Counted from the first letter of the stretch, positions 37,345-48,000 are shown. The stretch: DNA of 64,000 bases from Chitinophaga sp. Ak27 (GCF_012726295.1 NZ_JABAOB010000001.1:1860001-1924000), one strand, 5' to 3'. The notes: generated by a model from the sequence alone, not told the origin. Numbers and translations: made by a program.

Positions 37345-38106
37345 TTATTGCGAGGTCCATCCGCCATCAACCGGCAAAGCAGTACCTGTAATAAAGGATG
37401 CATTATCTGAGCAAAGCCATACTACCGCTGCTGCTACTTCAGCGGGATCTCCCATGCGCCCTATTGGTTCCATATCCTGGAACTGTTGCTCCGCACGCTT
37501 ATCTTTTCCGGTAAAACGATCTATCATAGGCGTTCTGATCACACCTGGGCATACGGCATTTACCCGGATGCCAGATTTTGCATATTCCAGGGCGGCGGTT
37601 TTTGTCAGCCCCACCACACCATGTTTACTGGCTACGTATGCAGGGAGTGTGGGAAAACCTATCAATCCCGCAACAGATGCACAATTAACTATAACACCGC
37701 TACCCTGCTGTAACATGTAAGACAGCTCATATTTCATACACAACCAGACACCAGTAAGATTTACAGCCAATGTCCTTTCCCAATTTTCCAATGTACATTC
37801 CCGCGTAGCGGCAGCGGTACCCTCAATACCTGCATTATTGAATGCAAAGTCCAATCTGCCATATGTGCTAACGGTTTTGTCAATCAACGCAGTAACATCA
37901 GCGGGTTTACTCACATCACATTTTACAAATATTGCCTTACCGCCTTCCGCTCTTATCTGTAATAATGTTTCTTGTTTTGTATCTTCTACACAGTCTGCGA
38001 TCACTACCGACGCACCAAGTTTTGCAAAAGCTATCGCTGTTGCGCGGCCTATCCCAAAACTTCCTCCCGTAACAATAGCCACTTTATTATTGAATGTAGC
38101 TTCCAT
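37345..38106 (-). CDS. SDR-family oxidoreductase
   Basis: A 253-residue short-chain dehydrogenase: TGGSFGIG at 14-21, DCVED near 39-43 at the place that decides NAD(H) against NADP(H), NNAGIEG near 91-97, the catalytic YVASKHGVVGL near 157-167, and the final FITGTALPVDGG. It resembles the glucose-1-dehydrogenase-like group that is common in soil bacteria. An acidic residue after the second strand (Asp39) suggests NAD+ preference. Substrate is unknown, and it has no functional partner nearby; the decayed mobile element starts 50 bases upstream of it. Confidence 0.85.
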   Translation of the reverse strand: MEATFNNKVAIVTGGSFGIGRATAIAFAKLGASVVIADCVEDTKQETLLQIRAEGGKAIFVKCDVSKPADVTALIDKTVSTYGRLDFAFNNAGIEGTAAATRECTLENWERTLAVNLTGVWLCMKYELSYMLQQGSGVIVNCASVAGLIGFPTLPAYVASKHGVVGLTKTAALEYAKSGIRVNAVCPGVIRTPMIDRFTGKDKRAEQQFQDMEPIGRMGDPAEVAAAVVWLCSDNASFITGTALPVDGGWTSQ

Positions 38107-38157
38107 ATTCGAAAATTTTCGAGTTTGATAAAATATCTCGCTGTTTCAAGTTAGGTA

Positions 38158-38586
38158 CTACTTGCGCGGGCAAAAATGACTATCATCATTATTAATACTG
38201 ATTTCGATCATCAGGAAGCCGTCGAAATGCTGGCTTGGAAGTATCGTTATTGGAGAGCGCATAGCCCGTTCACTATGCAGAACATTAGCCAGCATTAACA
38301 CGCCATGTTCAGTAAAAACATACGGAAGAGAGCCACCAAGGTGCTTTTTGGATGGTATCGCATTTTGCGATACCATGCCTCCCACCTCTTCATCCGTCAA
38401 CTGGAACATAAAGTTTTCAGGGAACCTGACCATATTACGTTTTACCTGTTCCCTTAACCGTATTGACTTTACATCATACAACTCTGCAAGATCACGGTCT
38501 AACATTACCTTATGGCCTCTGATGTAATAGATTTCACTGATCAATACTTCATCAGGTAAAACCATTTCGTTTCTTTCTTTACTCAT
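38158..38586 (-). CDS. ORF6N-domain (KilA-N-like) protein, probably truncated
   Basis: A 142-residue protein with a clear ORF6N domain in its first 110 residues: ISEIYYIRGHKVMLDRDLAELY near 15-36, LREQVKRNMVRFPENFMFQLT near 43-63, and YVFTEHGVLMLANVLHSERAM near 89-109. ORF6N proteins are phage- and element-associated DNA-binding proteins. In the family the last motif is followed by an IxIxRxF helix and a C-terminal coiled coil. Here the sequence after SERAM turns into an unrelated tail (SPITILPSQHFDGFLM), so the 3' half seems to have been lost by deletion. It may still be expressed as a short DNA-binding protein. Confidence 0.7.
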   Translation of the reverse strand: MSKERNEMVLPDEVLISEIYYIRGHKVMLDRDLAELYDVKSIRLREQVKRNMVRFPENFMFQLTDEEVGGMVSQNAIPSKKHLGGSLPYVFTEHGVLMLANVLHSERAMRSPITILPSQHFDGFLMIEISINNDDSHFCPRK

Positions 38587-38617
38587 GATTAAAATATAAG
38601 ATTATAGTAAATACTTC

Positions 38618-39301
38618 TTATAGCGGGTGGTAGCGGGTTACAGCCTCCTGTAAGCCATCCAGCACATTCTGTTTATATGCTTCTGTAGAACTTACGTATT
38701 TATGACCTGCCAGGTATTGCACCTTCCTAAGATCATGCTCTTTTAACCAGCGGATAATAACACTGGTCCTGATCTGATCAAGATTCTTTATCCTCCCGTT
38801 GATCTGCCGTAGCTGCTTTAATAACATATGAGTAACCCCATAAAAATTCCGACCACCATCACGCTGTACAAAAAGCTGATCTGTAACTATTCCTTCCGGT
38901 AAAAGCTGTTTCCTTACTTCATACAGGTAGTCCATTATCTCATACACCTGGAAGCTCTCTAACGTCATATTCCTGGCCGCAGTTCTTCGTTTGGCATGTA
39001 TCATAATCTTACCTTCCCGTAACTGTAAATCAGGTACTTTTAATGCTGCCACTTCTTCCACACGTAAACCCTGATACACCAACAGCCCCACTATTACCCT
39101 GTTACGACGTCTGGACAAAATGTTCAACTCCCGCGGTGGTACCATCTTTCCGGGTTCATGAGTGATATTAGTAGTATAATTCTGATACAGTTCTTCCAGT
39201 GATGCAGGACTTAAAATATCATAATAAGAACGGCGTTTAATGCCCTGTATCTTGATGCTGCTGGCGGGGTTATCTTTAATGCCGACCACTATACCCAACA
39301 A
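38618..39301 (-). pseudogene. Tyrosine recombinase B, N-terminally truncated
   Basis: Catalytic part of a tyrosine recombinase. The recognisable coding text starts near 39300 with IKDNPASSIKIQGIKRRSYYD and continues through RVIVGLLVYQGLRVEEVAAL, which holds the first catalytic arginine, to TSVIIRWLKEHDLRKVQYLAGHKYVSSTEAY with the second arginine, the GH pair and the candidate nucleophilic tyrosine. The upstream part of this frame only overlaps recombinase A in another frame and is not real protein. It lacks an ATG and most of the N-terminal arm-binding domain, so it looks like a remnant fused out of frame to recombinase A. Confidence 0.7.
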
Positions 39302-39997
39302 ACAGGGCATCCTGTTTCCCGTTGATAAAATAAGGACGCGCACCATACAGGTACTGTTCCAGGTAGGTAAGCCCCTGACGGGTAAGCGGAACAAAACGTT
39401 CCTGATGACCTTTGCCTTTACATACATGCAACAGGGAGTTATGGAAGTGTATATCACCGGTATCAAGATGATAACCTTCGTTCCTTCTTAACCCGCAACC
39501 ATAGAACACGGCCAGCATGGCACGATCACGCATTTGCATGGTTTCATAAAACTGGCTGCCCTTATCATGTTTACGGGATTCATAGGGTTGGTAGGTAGTT
39601 TCAAAAAGTAGTTTTATTTCCTCCTGGGTTAACACATCTGTGATGATGCCTTCTCCGCTCTCTGTGCGTATATCCAGCTTGGGAAGCAGTAGCCTGCCGC
39701 TTTGCCGCAGGTAGTCCCCGAACTTCTGTAACGCCTGTAAATGTTTATTTAGATAGCTATTACTTAACCCGCCACCCCGGCGCTGATTAGACCGACCCTT
39801 TAATTTATAATAATGATCTTTAAACAGGTGTATATCCAACTGATGTAACCCTTGCTTTCAGCGTAATACAGGAACTCCTGTACATGGCTGGGCAACTGGT
39901 AAACAGTTTGCCCATTGTAAACAAGTGTACCTAACCATTCGCCGTAACTTTGGACAATATAACGGTAGGCCTCACTTTTTAAGTCAAGCTGTTTCAT
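39276..39997 (-). pseudogene. Tyrosine recombinase A, frameshifted and C-terminally truncated
   Basis: The N-terminal piece (39997 to about 39840) reads MKQLDLKSEAYRYIVQSYG to FLYYAESKGY, then a one-base shift is needed to continue as LDIHLFKDHYYKLKGRS in the next frame. The main piece then runs to 39276 and includes the SAM-like core-binding domain and the first catalytic arginine in FYGCGLRRNEGYHLDTGDI. It stops at SGRH before the second catalytic box (HxxR and Tyr), so the protein cannot be active. The break coincides with the beginning of recombinase B, which suggests a deletion between two tandem recombinase genes. Confidence 0.75.
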
Positions 39998-40046
39998 GAC
40001 AATAAATTTTTGTGTGCGGTATGTTTGCTTCGTATAACGTGAGCCG

Positions 40047-40793
40047 TTAGGCTAACTGCTTCTTTTTCTTACGTTTATCCGGCTCACTGATCTGATGGGC
40101 TGCTGGTGAGCTATTGAGCCCTTCTGTCACTTCATCCAGTAGTAACAATACGTTGCTGTAACTGCTGGTATTCTTCATAACTCAATACTTCATAGTGATA
40201 TGCTTTAGTGTAGCGGTTTTCCACCTGCCGTATGTAGCCCACCTGTAACAAGGCGGTATGATGGCGTTTTACCGTACTTAACGGAACACGCAGCACATTA
40301 CGGATACTACTATTGGTAAAAGTCCTTTCACCACTGCTTTCCAGGTACTTTTTAAGCTGCTCAAAATATTGACGGGTAGCACCGCTCAGCTCATCGCTTT
40401 TACGCAACAGTATGCCTTTCATCAGCTCATTGGCCTGCCTTATATCATCTATGGTTGTTTCAATATAACATTCGCCTGTTAGCGGGTCCGCCTGTAACTC
40501 CCTCTGGTATTGCTTATAAAAGGTAATCACTTCTATAAAGGCAAGGTAATGCACATTGGTACGGCGCTGTTTAAAAACCTCCTTCGGTATCTTTAACAGC
40601 TCTGCGTAAGGATTACGGACGGCTACCGGTTTTAATATACGTTGCACATTCTGTAACAACTGGCGGGCCTGTTGTTCGGCAGTACCGTTTACCTTACCTG
40701 CACTTAGTTTCCGCTGATAATCCATGATGCGATCATCCTGCTCTATGCTTTCATCCAGGTATAACAGGAAGCAGTGCCGCCTCAGGAGTTACA
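40047..40793 (-). pseudogene. 5'-truncated mobile-element replication-type gene
   Basis: An open frame from a stop at about 40793 reads RHCFLLYLDESIEQDDRIMD, then a 197-residue stretch down to 40132 with NPYAELLKIPKEVFKQRRTN, YLAFIEVITFYKQYQ, and a late winged-helix-like part NVLRVPLSTVKRHHTALLQVGYI. This resembles the C-terminal region of primase/helicase-type proteins of phages and integrative elements. A shift near 40135 would extend it as LDEVTEGLNSSPAAHQIS to a lysine-rich end and a TAA at 40047. The N-terminal catalytic domains are gone, so the gene is dead. Family assignment is moderate. Confidence 0.6.
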
Positions 40794-41133
40794 TTCTTAA
40801 TATTATCTGTTATCCCCACTAAATTACTCTGCGCAGAGGTGGAGGTAAACAAACACAACAAAAGAGGGGAAATAAATAATCAAAAGGGCAAAGAACATTG
40901 CCTAAATGTAGGGAAACACTTACTAAACATATTGTATAGGATATAAAATGACTCAGCTGCTAGCTGGTGTTAACTATTCATTTTAAAATATATTGGTTGA
41001 CGCTAGTGAAATACAAGTACAGAGAATTAATTGTCAAAAATCGGGATTATAGTTCACTGATTAACGTTACCTTATGAAGGTAAGCGAAACATTTAAATAA
41101 AAAAAAATTATACTTTTAAAGGATATAGCTCCC
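40794..41133. other. AT-rich gap without gene
   Basis: No plausible coding frame, RNA gene or strong hairpin was seen in these 340 bases. It separates the decayed element from trmH and contains the sequence in which the replication-type gene loses its 5' part. Confidence 0.5.
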
Positions 41134-41742
41134 CTACTTCTGCTCCTCCTCCAATTCCTCTCCCCTAAACCCCCACTCTTCCAACAAACTATTATACTGC
41201 GCATCCGGCAATCCTTGTTGCTGATAATGCCCCGCCAGTGTTTTCTGGCGCATGGCTTCATAAATACTCACGGCACATGCAACGGAAATATTTAACGAAC
41301 GGATAATACCCATTTGCGGAATAATGAAGTTGCCATCGGCCAGGGCGCGGGCTTCCTCGCTAACTCCATTTTGTTCATTCCCAAAAACCAGGGCTATAGA
41401 ACCGGTAAAATCGATGTCATAAAGACTCTTTGCATCGGCAGCCAGGTGGGTGGTTAATATTTTATCGTATTGACGGCGTAGCGCCGCAAAACACTCGGCG
41501 GCATTATCAAAATCATGGATGGTGAGCCATTGTTTGGCGCTGCTGCTGCTCCGGTGTCCCCAGTTCTTCCTGCGGGGTTCCCGGGAAGTGATAATATAAA
41601 CGTCCTGTATGCCCACGGCATCGCAGGTACGCATCACGGCCGACACATTATGAGGATCTTGTACATCCTCCAACACGACTGTTAAATTTGCCTGCCGCCT
41701 GTTTAAAACCGACAGTAGCCTTTCCCTTCTTTCTGGTGTCAT
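41134..41742 (-). CDS. trmH: tRNA (guanosine-2'-O-)-methyltransferase, TrmH/SpoU family
   Basis: A 202-residue SPOUT-class methyltransferase that 2'-O-methylates ribose in RNA, in TrmH itself guanosine 18 of tRNA. The start MTPERRERLLSVLNRRQANLTVVLEDVQDPHNVSAVMRTCDA contains the asparagine and arginine of motif 1. Motif 2 is IALVFGNEQNGVSEEA near 115-130, and motif 3 is IPQMGIIRSLNISVACAVSIYEAMR near 140-164; these form the knotted SAM site. The start MTPERRERLLSVL and the C-terminal helix fit TrmH rather than RlmB. It appears to be a single-gene unit with its own promoter at 41760-41767. Confidence 0.92.
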   Translation of the reverse strand: MTPERRERLLSVLNRRQANLTVVLEDVQDPHNVSAVMRTCDAVGIQDVYIITSREPRRKNWGHRSSSSAKQWLTIHDFDNAAECFAALRRQYDKILTTHLAADAKSLYDIDFTGSIALVFGNEQNGVSEEARALADGNFIIPQMGIIRSLNISVACAVSIYEAMRQKTLAGHYQQQGLPDAQYNSLLEEWGFRGEELEEEQK

Positions 41743-41759
41743 ATGCTGCTATTATGGCG

Positions 41760-41767
41760 CAAAAGTA
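41760..41767 (-). promoter_or_regulatory. Candidate -7 element for trmH
   Basis: On the reverse strand TACTTTTGCGCC fits the TAnnTTTG consensus and lies 18 bases upstream of the trmH start, implying a very short leader. Confidence 0.45.
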
Positions 41768-41853
41768 CAAAATAGCCCAGAGATGGTATTTACACCCCTA
41801 TTTCCTGCTTTCCACATTATGCTTATCTTCACCCCCAAAACAAAAATTAACCT

Positions 41854-44553
41854 ATGCTCAAGAAGATCCTGAAAATTGTGGGCATCACAGTACTGGTCTT
41901 GATAGTGGCCGCTTTCGCCATTCCCTATTTCTTCAAAGACAAAATTATCGCCATTGTAAAAACAGAGCTAAATAACCGGCTCATTGCCAAGGTGGATTTT
42001 AAAGACGTGGATATCAGCTTATTCCGTCATTTTCCCCGTTTGTCGGTAGGACTCGAAAACCTGCAGGTAGTAGGTACCGGCGAATTTTCTTCCGATACCC
42101 TGCTGGCTGCCAAACAAATAGACGTGGCGCTCAACCTGATGAGCGTTATCAATGGCGGCAAGATGGATATCTACAATATCGCGCTCTCACAACCACGCAT
42201 ACACGCCATTGTGAATAAAGATGGCGCCGCCAACTGGAATATCATGAAACCTGATACGGCAGCCGCACATTCGGCAGATACTGCGCAAAGTAAATTTGCC
42301 CTCAGCCTGCAACAGTATAAAATTGAAGATGCCTGGATCAGCTATGAAGACCGCCAGGGTAATATGGCCTTGCTGGTTACCGGCCTTACCCACCAGGGAC
42401 AGGGCGACTTCACCCAGGACCAATTCCTCCTGCAAACCAGTACCGTCGCCGATGGTATTACCTTCCGGTATGGCCTCATCCCGTATTTATCGCAGGTAAA
42501 AACCAAACTGGATGCAGGTATCCAGATCGATAACAAAACCAGTACCTATACCCTGAAAGATGGTAAAGCTTCGCTCAATAACCTGGAACTGGCCCTGCAA
42601 GGCCTCTTCAGGCTGGTAAATGACTCTACCTATGGTATGGATATGAGCTTTAAAGCGCCTTCCACCAACTTCAAGGACCTGCTGTCGCTGGTGCCTGCGG
42701 TATATAAAACAGATTTCGATAAGATAAAAACCAGTGGTACCGCCACCTTTGCCGGGTTCGTAAAGGGCAACTACTCCCCTACGCAAATGCCGTCATTTGG
42801 ACTGGATCTGAATGTAAAAGATGGTTTCTTCCAATATCCGGATCTGCCTAAGCCAGTGAAGAATATCCAGATAGCCATGAAAATCAGCAACCCTGATGGC
42901 GTTCCTGATCATACCGTGGTAGATATGCCTACCGGCCACCTGGAAATGGATAATACCCCGCTGGACCTGCGCATGCTGGTTAAAACACCGGTATCCGACC
43001 TATACGTAGATGCCGCGGCCAAAGGTAAACTGGACCTCTCCAAAATCAGCCAGTTCGTGAAACTGGAGGCAGGCACTAACCTAACCGGCCTGCTGGATGC
43101 CGATATCAGCGCCAAAGGCAATATGAGCGCCATCGAAAAACAACAATACGATCGCTTCTATGCCGCTGGCACCCTGCAATTGAGCAATATGCTCTATAAA
43201 AGCAAGGATTATCCAGACGGCGTAAAAGTGAATAACCTCTTCTTACAGTTCAATCCGAAAAATGTAACGGTAAAAGAACTGAACGGACAATACCTGGGCA
43301 CTAATTTCGAAGCCAATGGCGCAGTTAATAACCTGCTCGCCTATACGCTGAAAAATGCTCCCCTGGATGGCCAGCTGAACTTCAAAGCCGATGAAATCAA
43401 CCTGGATAAATGGATGGGAACAACCAGTTCTACTCCTGCCGCCAGCAAAGAAACCACCAAGAAAGACAGCGCCACTGCCATGCCGTTTGCCGTGCCGGCC
43501 AACCTGAACATCGGCCTGCAAACAACCGTTAATAAAATCCACTACGATAAAGCCGATCTCACTAATGTATCCGGTAACCTGCTGGTAAAAGATGAAACGG
43601 TGACCATGCAGCAGCTCAAAGCCAATGCCCTGCAGGGTACTATGGAAATCAACGGCAGCTACAGCACCAAAGCGAGCAAAACCAACCCGGATATTAACCT
43701 GGCATACAATGTACAGAACCTCGATGTACAGCAAACGTTCAACACCTTCAATACGGTACAAAAGTTAATGCCTATCGGTAAATTCCTCTCCGGTAAAATT
43801 ACCTCCCAGCTCACTATGCACGGTAAACTGGGCAAGGATATGTCGCCCGAACTAAATACCCTTACCGGAGATGGCAACCTGCTACTGATCCAGGGGTTCC
43901 TGAAACAATTTGCCCCGGTAGACCAGCTCGCCAACACCCTGAATGTAGCCCAGCTGAAAGACCTGTCGCTGCGTGATATTAAAAACTATTTCGCCTTTGA
44001 AAACGGTCGTGTGAAAGTGAATCCATTTAAGGTAGTAGTTAACGGTGTGCGTATGGATATTGCCGGTTCGCATGGATTTGACCAGTCTCTCGACTATACC
44101 CTGCAACTGGCCCTCCCACGCAGCCTGATGGGCGCTGCTGGTAATAACCTGATCAACAGCCTGGCATCGCAGGCGCAAAGCAAAGGTATCCCTGTGAATA
44201 TCGGCGACAGCGTACACCTACAGGTGTTAATGAGCGGAAACATTATGAAGCCCAGCGTAAAAACCGACTTACGCGAATCAGCCAACAGCCTGAAAAACCA
44301 GGCAGCTGAACTGGTAAAAAATAAAATAGATACGGTGAAAAACACGGTAAAAGACAGCCTGAACCAGATCAAAAATACCGCCGTCAACACCCTGAAAGAC
44401 GAGTTAAAAAATCAGCTCAGCGGTAAAAAAGATTCCGCACATAACGGTAAACCGCTGGAAAATGTGGGTAAACAAGCCGGCGAATCTGTGAAGAATACCT
44501 TAAACGGTCTGTTTAAGAAGAAGAACAATACCGCCGATACCACCAAACACTAA
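41854..44553 (+). CDS. AsmA-family inner-membrane/periplasmic protein
   Basis: An 899-residue protein with an N-terminal membrane anchor (KILKIVGITVLVLIVAAFAIPYF, residues 3-25) and a large periplasmic part. The AsmA pattern is clear at the start (VKTELNNRLIAKVDFKDVDISLFRHFPRLSVGLENLQVVG) and near the C-terminus (LKDLSLRDIKNYFAFENGRVKVNPF). Members of this family form long hydrophobic grooves and are thought to move lipids between membranes. The C-terminal 110 residues are lysine-rich and repetitive (blocks of NTVKDSLNQIKN and NTLKDELKNQ), probably amphipathic helix. It is a single-gene unit closed by the perfect hairpin at 44554-44600. Confidence 0.88.
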   Translation: MLKKILKIVGITVLVLIVAAFAIPYFFKDKIIAIVKTELNNRLIAKVDFKDVDISLFRHFPRLSVGLENLQVVGTGEFSSDTLLAAKQIDVALNLMSVINGGKMDIYNIALSQPRIHAIVNKDGAANWNIMKPDTAAAHSADTAQSKFALSLQQYKIEDAWISYEDRQGNMALLVTGLTHQGQGDFTQDQFLLQTSTVADGITFRYGLIPYLSQVKTKLDAGIQIDNKTSTYTLKDGKASLNNLELALQGLFRLVNDSTYGMDMSFKAPSTNFKDLLSLVPAVYKTDFDKIKTSGTATFAGFVKGNYSPTQMPSFGLDLNVKDGFFQYPDLPKPVKNIQIAMKISNPDGVPDHTVVDMPTGHLEMDNTPLDLRMLVKTPVSDLYVDAAAKGKLDLSKISQFVKLEAGTNLTGLLDADISAKGNMSAIEKQQYDRFYAAGTLQLSNMLYKSKDYPDGVKVNNLFLQFNPKNVTVKELNGQYLGTNFEANGAVNNLLAYTLKNAPLDGQLNFKADEINLDKWMGTTSSTPAASKETTKKDSATAMPFAVPANLNIGLQTTVNKIHYDKADLTNVSGNLLVKDETVTMQQLKANALQGTMEINGSYSTKASKTNPDINLAYNVQNLDVQQTFNTFNTVQKLMPIGKFLSGKITSQLTMHGKLGKDMSPELNTLTGDGNLLLIQGFLKQFAPVDQLANTLNVAQLKDLSLRDIKNYFAFENGRVKVNPFKVVVNGVRMDIAGSHGFDQSLDYTLQLALPRSLMGAAGNNLINSLASQAQSKGIPVNIGDSVHLQVLMSGNIMKPSVKTDLRESANSLKNQAAELVKNKIDTVKNTVKDSLNQIKNTAVNTLKDELKNQLSGKKDSAHNGKPLENVGKQAGESVKNTLNGLFKKKNNTADTTKH

Positions 44554-44608
44554 TGAATATAAGTTCGGTCCCACCTGTAGTGGGACCGAACTTATATTCA
44601 CTTTTTTT
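44554..44608 (+). terminator. Perfect 21-bp terminator hairpin after the AsmA gene
   Basis: Bases 44554-44574 are perfectly complementary to 44580-44600 around the loop CTGTA, and a seven-T run follows. The stem starts at the second base after the stop codon. It is longer than most intrinsic terminators in this window. Confidence 0.92.
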
Positions 44609-44639
44609 CCGTAACTTATGGTAACCAAAACCCCGGACC

Positions 44640-45023
44640 ATGTTGTTACCTTTCCTCCACTCTACCTGGTGTAACGCTGCTATCTTTGCGGGTGCATTAT
44701 TCTTTTTCATGGGCTTCTTTATTCACCGCTACCCACCCAAAAGCACCAAATCATGGTACGGCTACCGCAGTTTCCTGTCTACCAAAACGCCTGAAATGTG
44801 GCGTTCCGCCAATGAATACGCGGCCTATATCTCCCGTCGTATAGGCGTGATATTGATATTGACAGGTATTGCCTGTGCCCTGGTTTTCGACCGGCAATCT
44901 GACTGGTTCCTGTACATTACCATCGGTGCCGTGGTAGCTGGTACTATGTACATGGTGGGCGATACCGAGTGGGAGCTCACCCGTCACTTCGATAAAGACG
45001 GTAACCGCATACTTCCCGAATAA
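44640..45023 (+). CDS. SdpI-family membrane protein
   Basis: A 127-residue membrane protein with three hydrophobic segments (about 10-29, 67-84 and 89-107). The motif KSTKSWYGYRSFLSTKTPEMWRSANEYA near 34-61 matches the SdpI family pattern (YGYRT..S.....W..AN). SdpI in Bacillus protects against the SdpC toxin, but most members have no known toxin partner, and none is seen here. The C-terminus, DKDGNRILPE, is polar. It is a stand-alone gene, convergent with the RND operon. Confidence 0.85.
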   Translation: MLLPFLHSTWCNAAIFAGALFFFMGFFIHRYPPKSTKSWYGYRSFLSTKTPEMWRSANEYAAYISRRIGVILILTGIACALVFDRQSDWFLYITIGAVVAGTMYMVGDTEWELTRHFDKDGNRILPE

Positions 45024-45080
45024 AAACAAAGAAGGCGCTGCTTTCGCAACGCCCACCTGTAATTATAAACCCTAATACTA

Positions 45081-48000
45081 TTAAAGCTTTCCCTGTACAT
45101 CATGTTCAGGTACAGATTGATAGCTTTCCTTCATCTTTTGCAATTTCTCTTTACCATATGCCAGTCGCGTAATCACTACGAAAAGCACTGGTACAATGAA
45201 AATGGCCAGGAAGGTAGCGGTAAACATACCACCCAATACCGTCCATCCCATAGTTTTACGCGCTTCCGCACCCGCGCCGGAAGAAAATACCAGCGGCAGG
45301 ATACCCAGCAGGAATGCCATAGACGTCATGATAATGGGGCGCAAACGAAGCTTGGCTGCTTCCACCGCCGCGGTAATCAGGTCCATGCCCCTGTCTACAC
45401 GCTCCTTCGCAAACTCCACAATCAGGATGGCATTCTTCGCCGACAAACCAATCAACGTAATCAAACCAATCTGCGCATATACGTTGTTACTCAGCTTAGG
45501 CAGGAAGGTTAGCACCGTAATGGCCCCAAAGGCGCCAATAGGCACGGCCAGCAGTACCGAGAAGGGCACCGACCAGCTTTCGTACAAAGCGGCTAGGAAC
45601 AGGAATACAAAGATGATTGACAAGGCAAAGATGTAAACGGTTTTGGAACCCGACAACAACTCCTCGCGACTCAAACCGGAAAACTCATATCCATATCCAT
45701 CCGGCAATGTTTGCGCCGCCACTTCTTTCAATGCGTTGATCGCATCTCCGGAACTATATCCCGGCGCAGGGTTACCGTTGATTTCCGCAGAACGGAACAG
45801 GTTATAGTGCGAAATCACCGGGGCGCTTTCTATCACTTTATAAGAAGTCAATGCACTCAACGGCACCATAGAACCCGCCGCATTGCGCACAAATAACTGG
45901 TTCAGATTTTTGATATCTCCACGGTAAGTAGAATCCGCCTGTGCTACCACGCGGAAGTTACGGCCGTAAATAGTGAAGTCGTTGATATAGGCACTACCCA
46001 TATACGTTTGCAGGGCAGAAGCAATATCCGATATCTTCACGCCCATTTTCTTTGCCTTTTCACGGTCAATATCAAGCTGATAGCCCGGTGTACGAGCCGT
46101 AAAGAAGGAAAATGCCTTGGCAATTTCAGGGCGGCTGTTAGCCGCCGCCAGGAACTTCTGTAGCACCCCTTCAAATGCTTTTACTTCACCGCTTCCCCTT
46201 TGTTCGAGTACAAACGAGAAACCAGCGGTAGAACCTAACCCCGGTATAGCCGGTGGCGGAATCACCACCACATTCGCTTCCTTGTACTTCGACAATTTCT
46301 TCTGCAACGCAGCTACCAAGCCAAATACTTGCAGGGAATCCGGCTTACGCTCATCCCATGGCTTCAGTTGACAAAAGATGGTAGCACTGTTAGATTTGGT
46401 TGCAAAGTTCACTACGTTCAAGCCTCCCAAAGCCGCATAGTGGGCAATACCTTCAGTATGATCCAGGTCCTTCATCATCTGCTGCATTACCGCCAGGGTA
46501 CGTTCAGTAGACGAAGATTCAGGAAGGTCGAAAGTGATATAAATACGTCCATCATCTTCTGTAGGAATAAACCCGGTAGGCTTGCTCTTAAACAGCATCA
46601 TGGTACCTACAAATATGCAGATCAGGATCACCACTACAAACCGGAAATAACGGATACTCTTTTTCACCCCCATGGAATAACGGGAAGTAGTATGCCCGAA
46701 CCAGCGGTTGAACTTGTAGAAGAACTTATTCAACCCTTTGGAATCCTTATCCAGGTGCATGGGTCTCAGCAACAGGATACACAATGCCGGTGTTAATGAT
46801 AACGCCACAAATGCGGAGATCATTACAGAGATGGCAATGGTGATAGCAAACTGCTGGTATAAACGCCCTACGATACCTGGTATAAACCCTACCGGAACGA
46901 ATACCGCCGCCAGGATCAGCGCAATCGCGATTACAGGACCGGAAATCTCTTTCATCGCCTGCGCGGTGGCATCCCGTGGCGTCATTTTCTCGTGATCAAT
47001 ATTATGCTGTACCGCTTCCACCACCACAATGGCGTCATCCACCACAATACCGATGGCCAGCACGAAACCGAACAGCGTTAAGGTATTGATGGTAAAACCC
47101 AGTGGTATGAAGAAGATGAAGGTGGCAATAATGGATACCGGGATGGCCAATACGGGGATCAGTGTTGCGCGCCAGCTTTGCAGGAACAGGAATACCACGA
47201 TCACCACCAGGATCAGCGCTTCTACCAGGGTATGCAATACCTCTTCGATAGATACTTTTACTACGGACACGGATTCAAATGGTACTACATATTCCACATC
47301 AGAAGGGAACTGCTTTTTCAGTTCCTCCATGGCGGCAGTTACGTTCTTCGCCGTTTCAATGGCGTTGCTGCCGGGAGCCTGGTAAACGAGCAGGTAGGCT
47401 GCACGCTTGCCATCCACAAAGTTATTACCGGCATAGTTAAATTTACCCAACTGCACGCGGGCTACATCTTTCAGGTATACTAGCGTTCCATCGGAGGGAC
47501 GGGTTTTTACCACCACGTTACCAAATTCTTCCGGTGTGGATAAACGCCCTTTGGTGAAGATGTTGTATTCGAAGGTTTGACCGGTTTGCTGCGGAGGCGC
47601 ACCCACGGACCCCGCGGTGATCTGCGCATTCTGCTCTGCGAGGGCAGCACGGATATCGTCGGCTGTAACGCCCATTTCCGCCAGCTTATCAGGTTTCAGC
47701 CATATACGCATACTGAAATCATCTGCACGTGTAAAGATATCCCCTACTCCTTTTGCTCTCAGCAACGCATCTTTTACATATACGTTGGTATAGTTGTCGA
47801 GGAAGGTAATATCATGTGTGCCTTTGGGAGAATACAGGGCTACCAGCATGAGGATGCTGGGGTTACGCTTCCTAACGGTTAAGCCTAAACGCTGTACTTC
47901 CTGTGGCAGGGTGGGTTGTGCAATTCCTACGCGGTTCTGTACGTCCAGTGCGGCTATGTTGATATCGGTACCTACTTCAAAGTTAACCGTCATGCTCATT

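Larger units (their letters stand above)
38158..40793 (-). mobile_element. Decayed integrative element remnant
   Basis: This 2.6 kb stretch holds, all on the reverse strand, a truncated ORF6N-domain gene, two broken tyrosine recombinase genes, and the 3' part of a gene resembling the C-terminal region of element- or phage-type replication proteins. Reading frames are interrupted at about 39840, 39280 and 40135, and the replication-type gene loses its beginning at about 40793. Together they indicate an old insertion that has been deleted and inactivated. Borders and attachment sites could not be defined. Confidence 0.7.

Noticed and set aside
38158..40793. Active defence island or complete integrative element
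   Set aside because: Recombinases and the replication-type gene are broken, and no defence, restriction, toxin-antitoxin or cargo gene was recognised.
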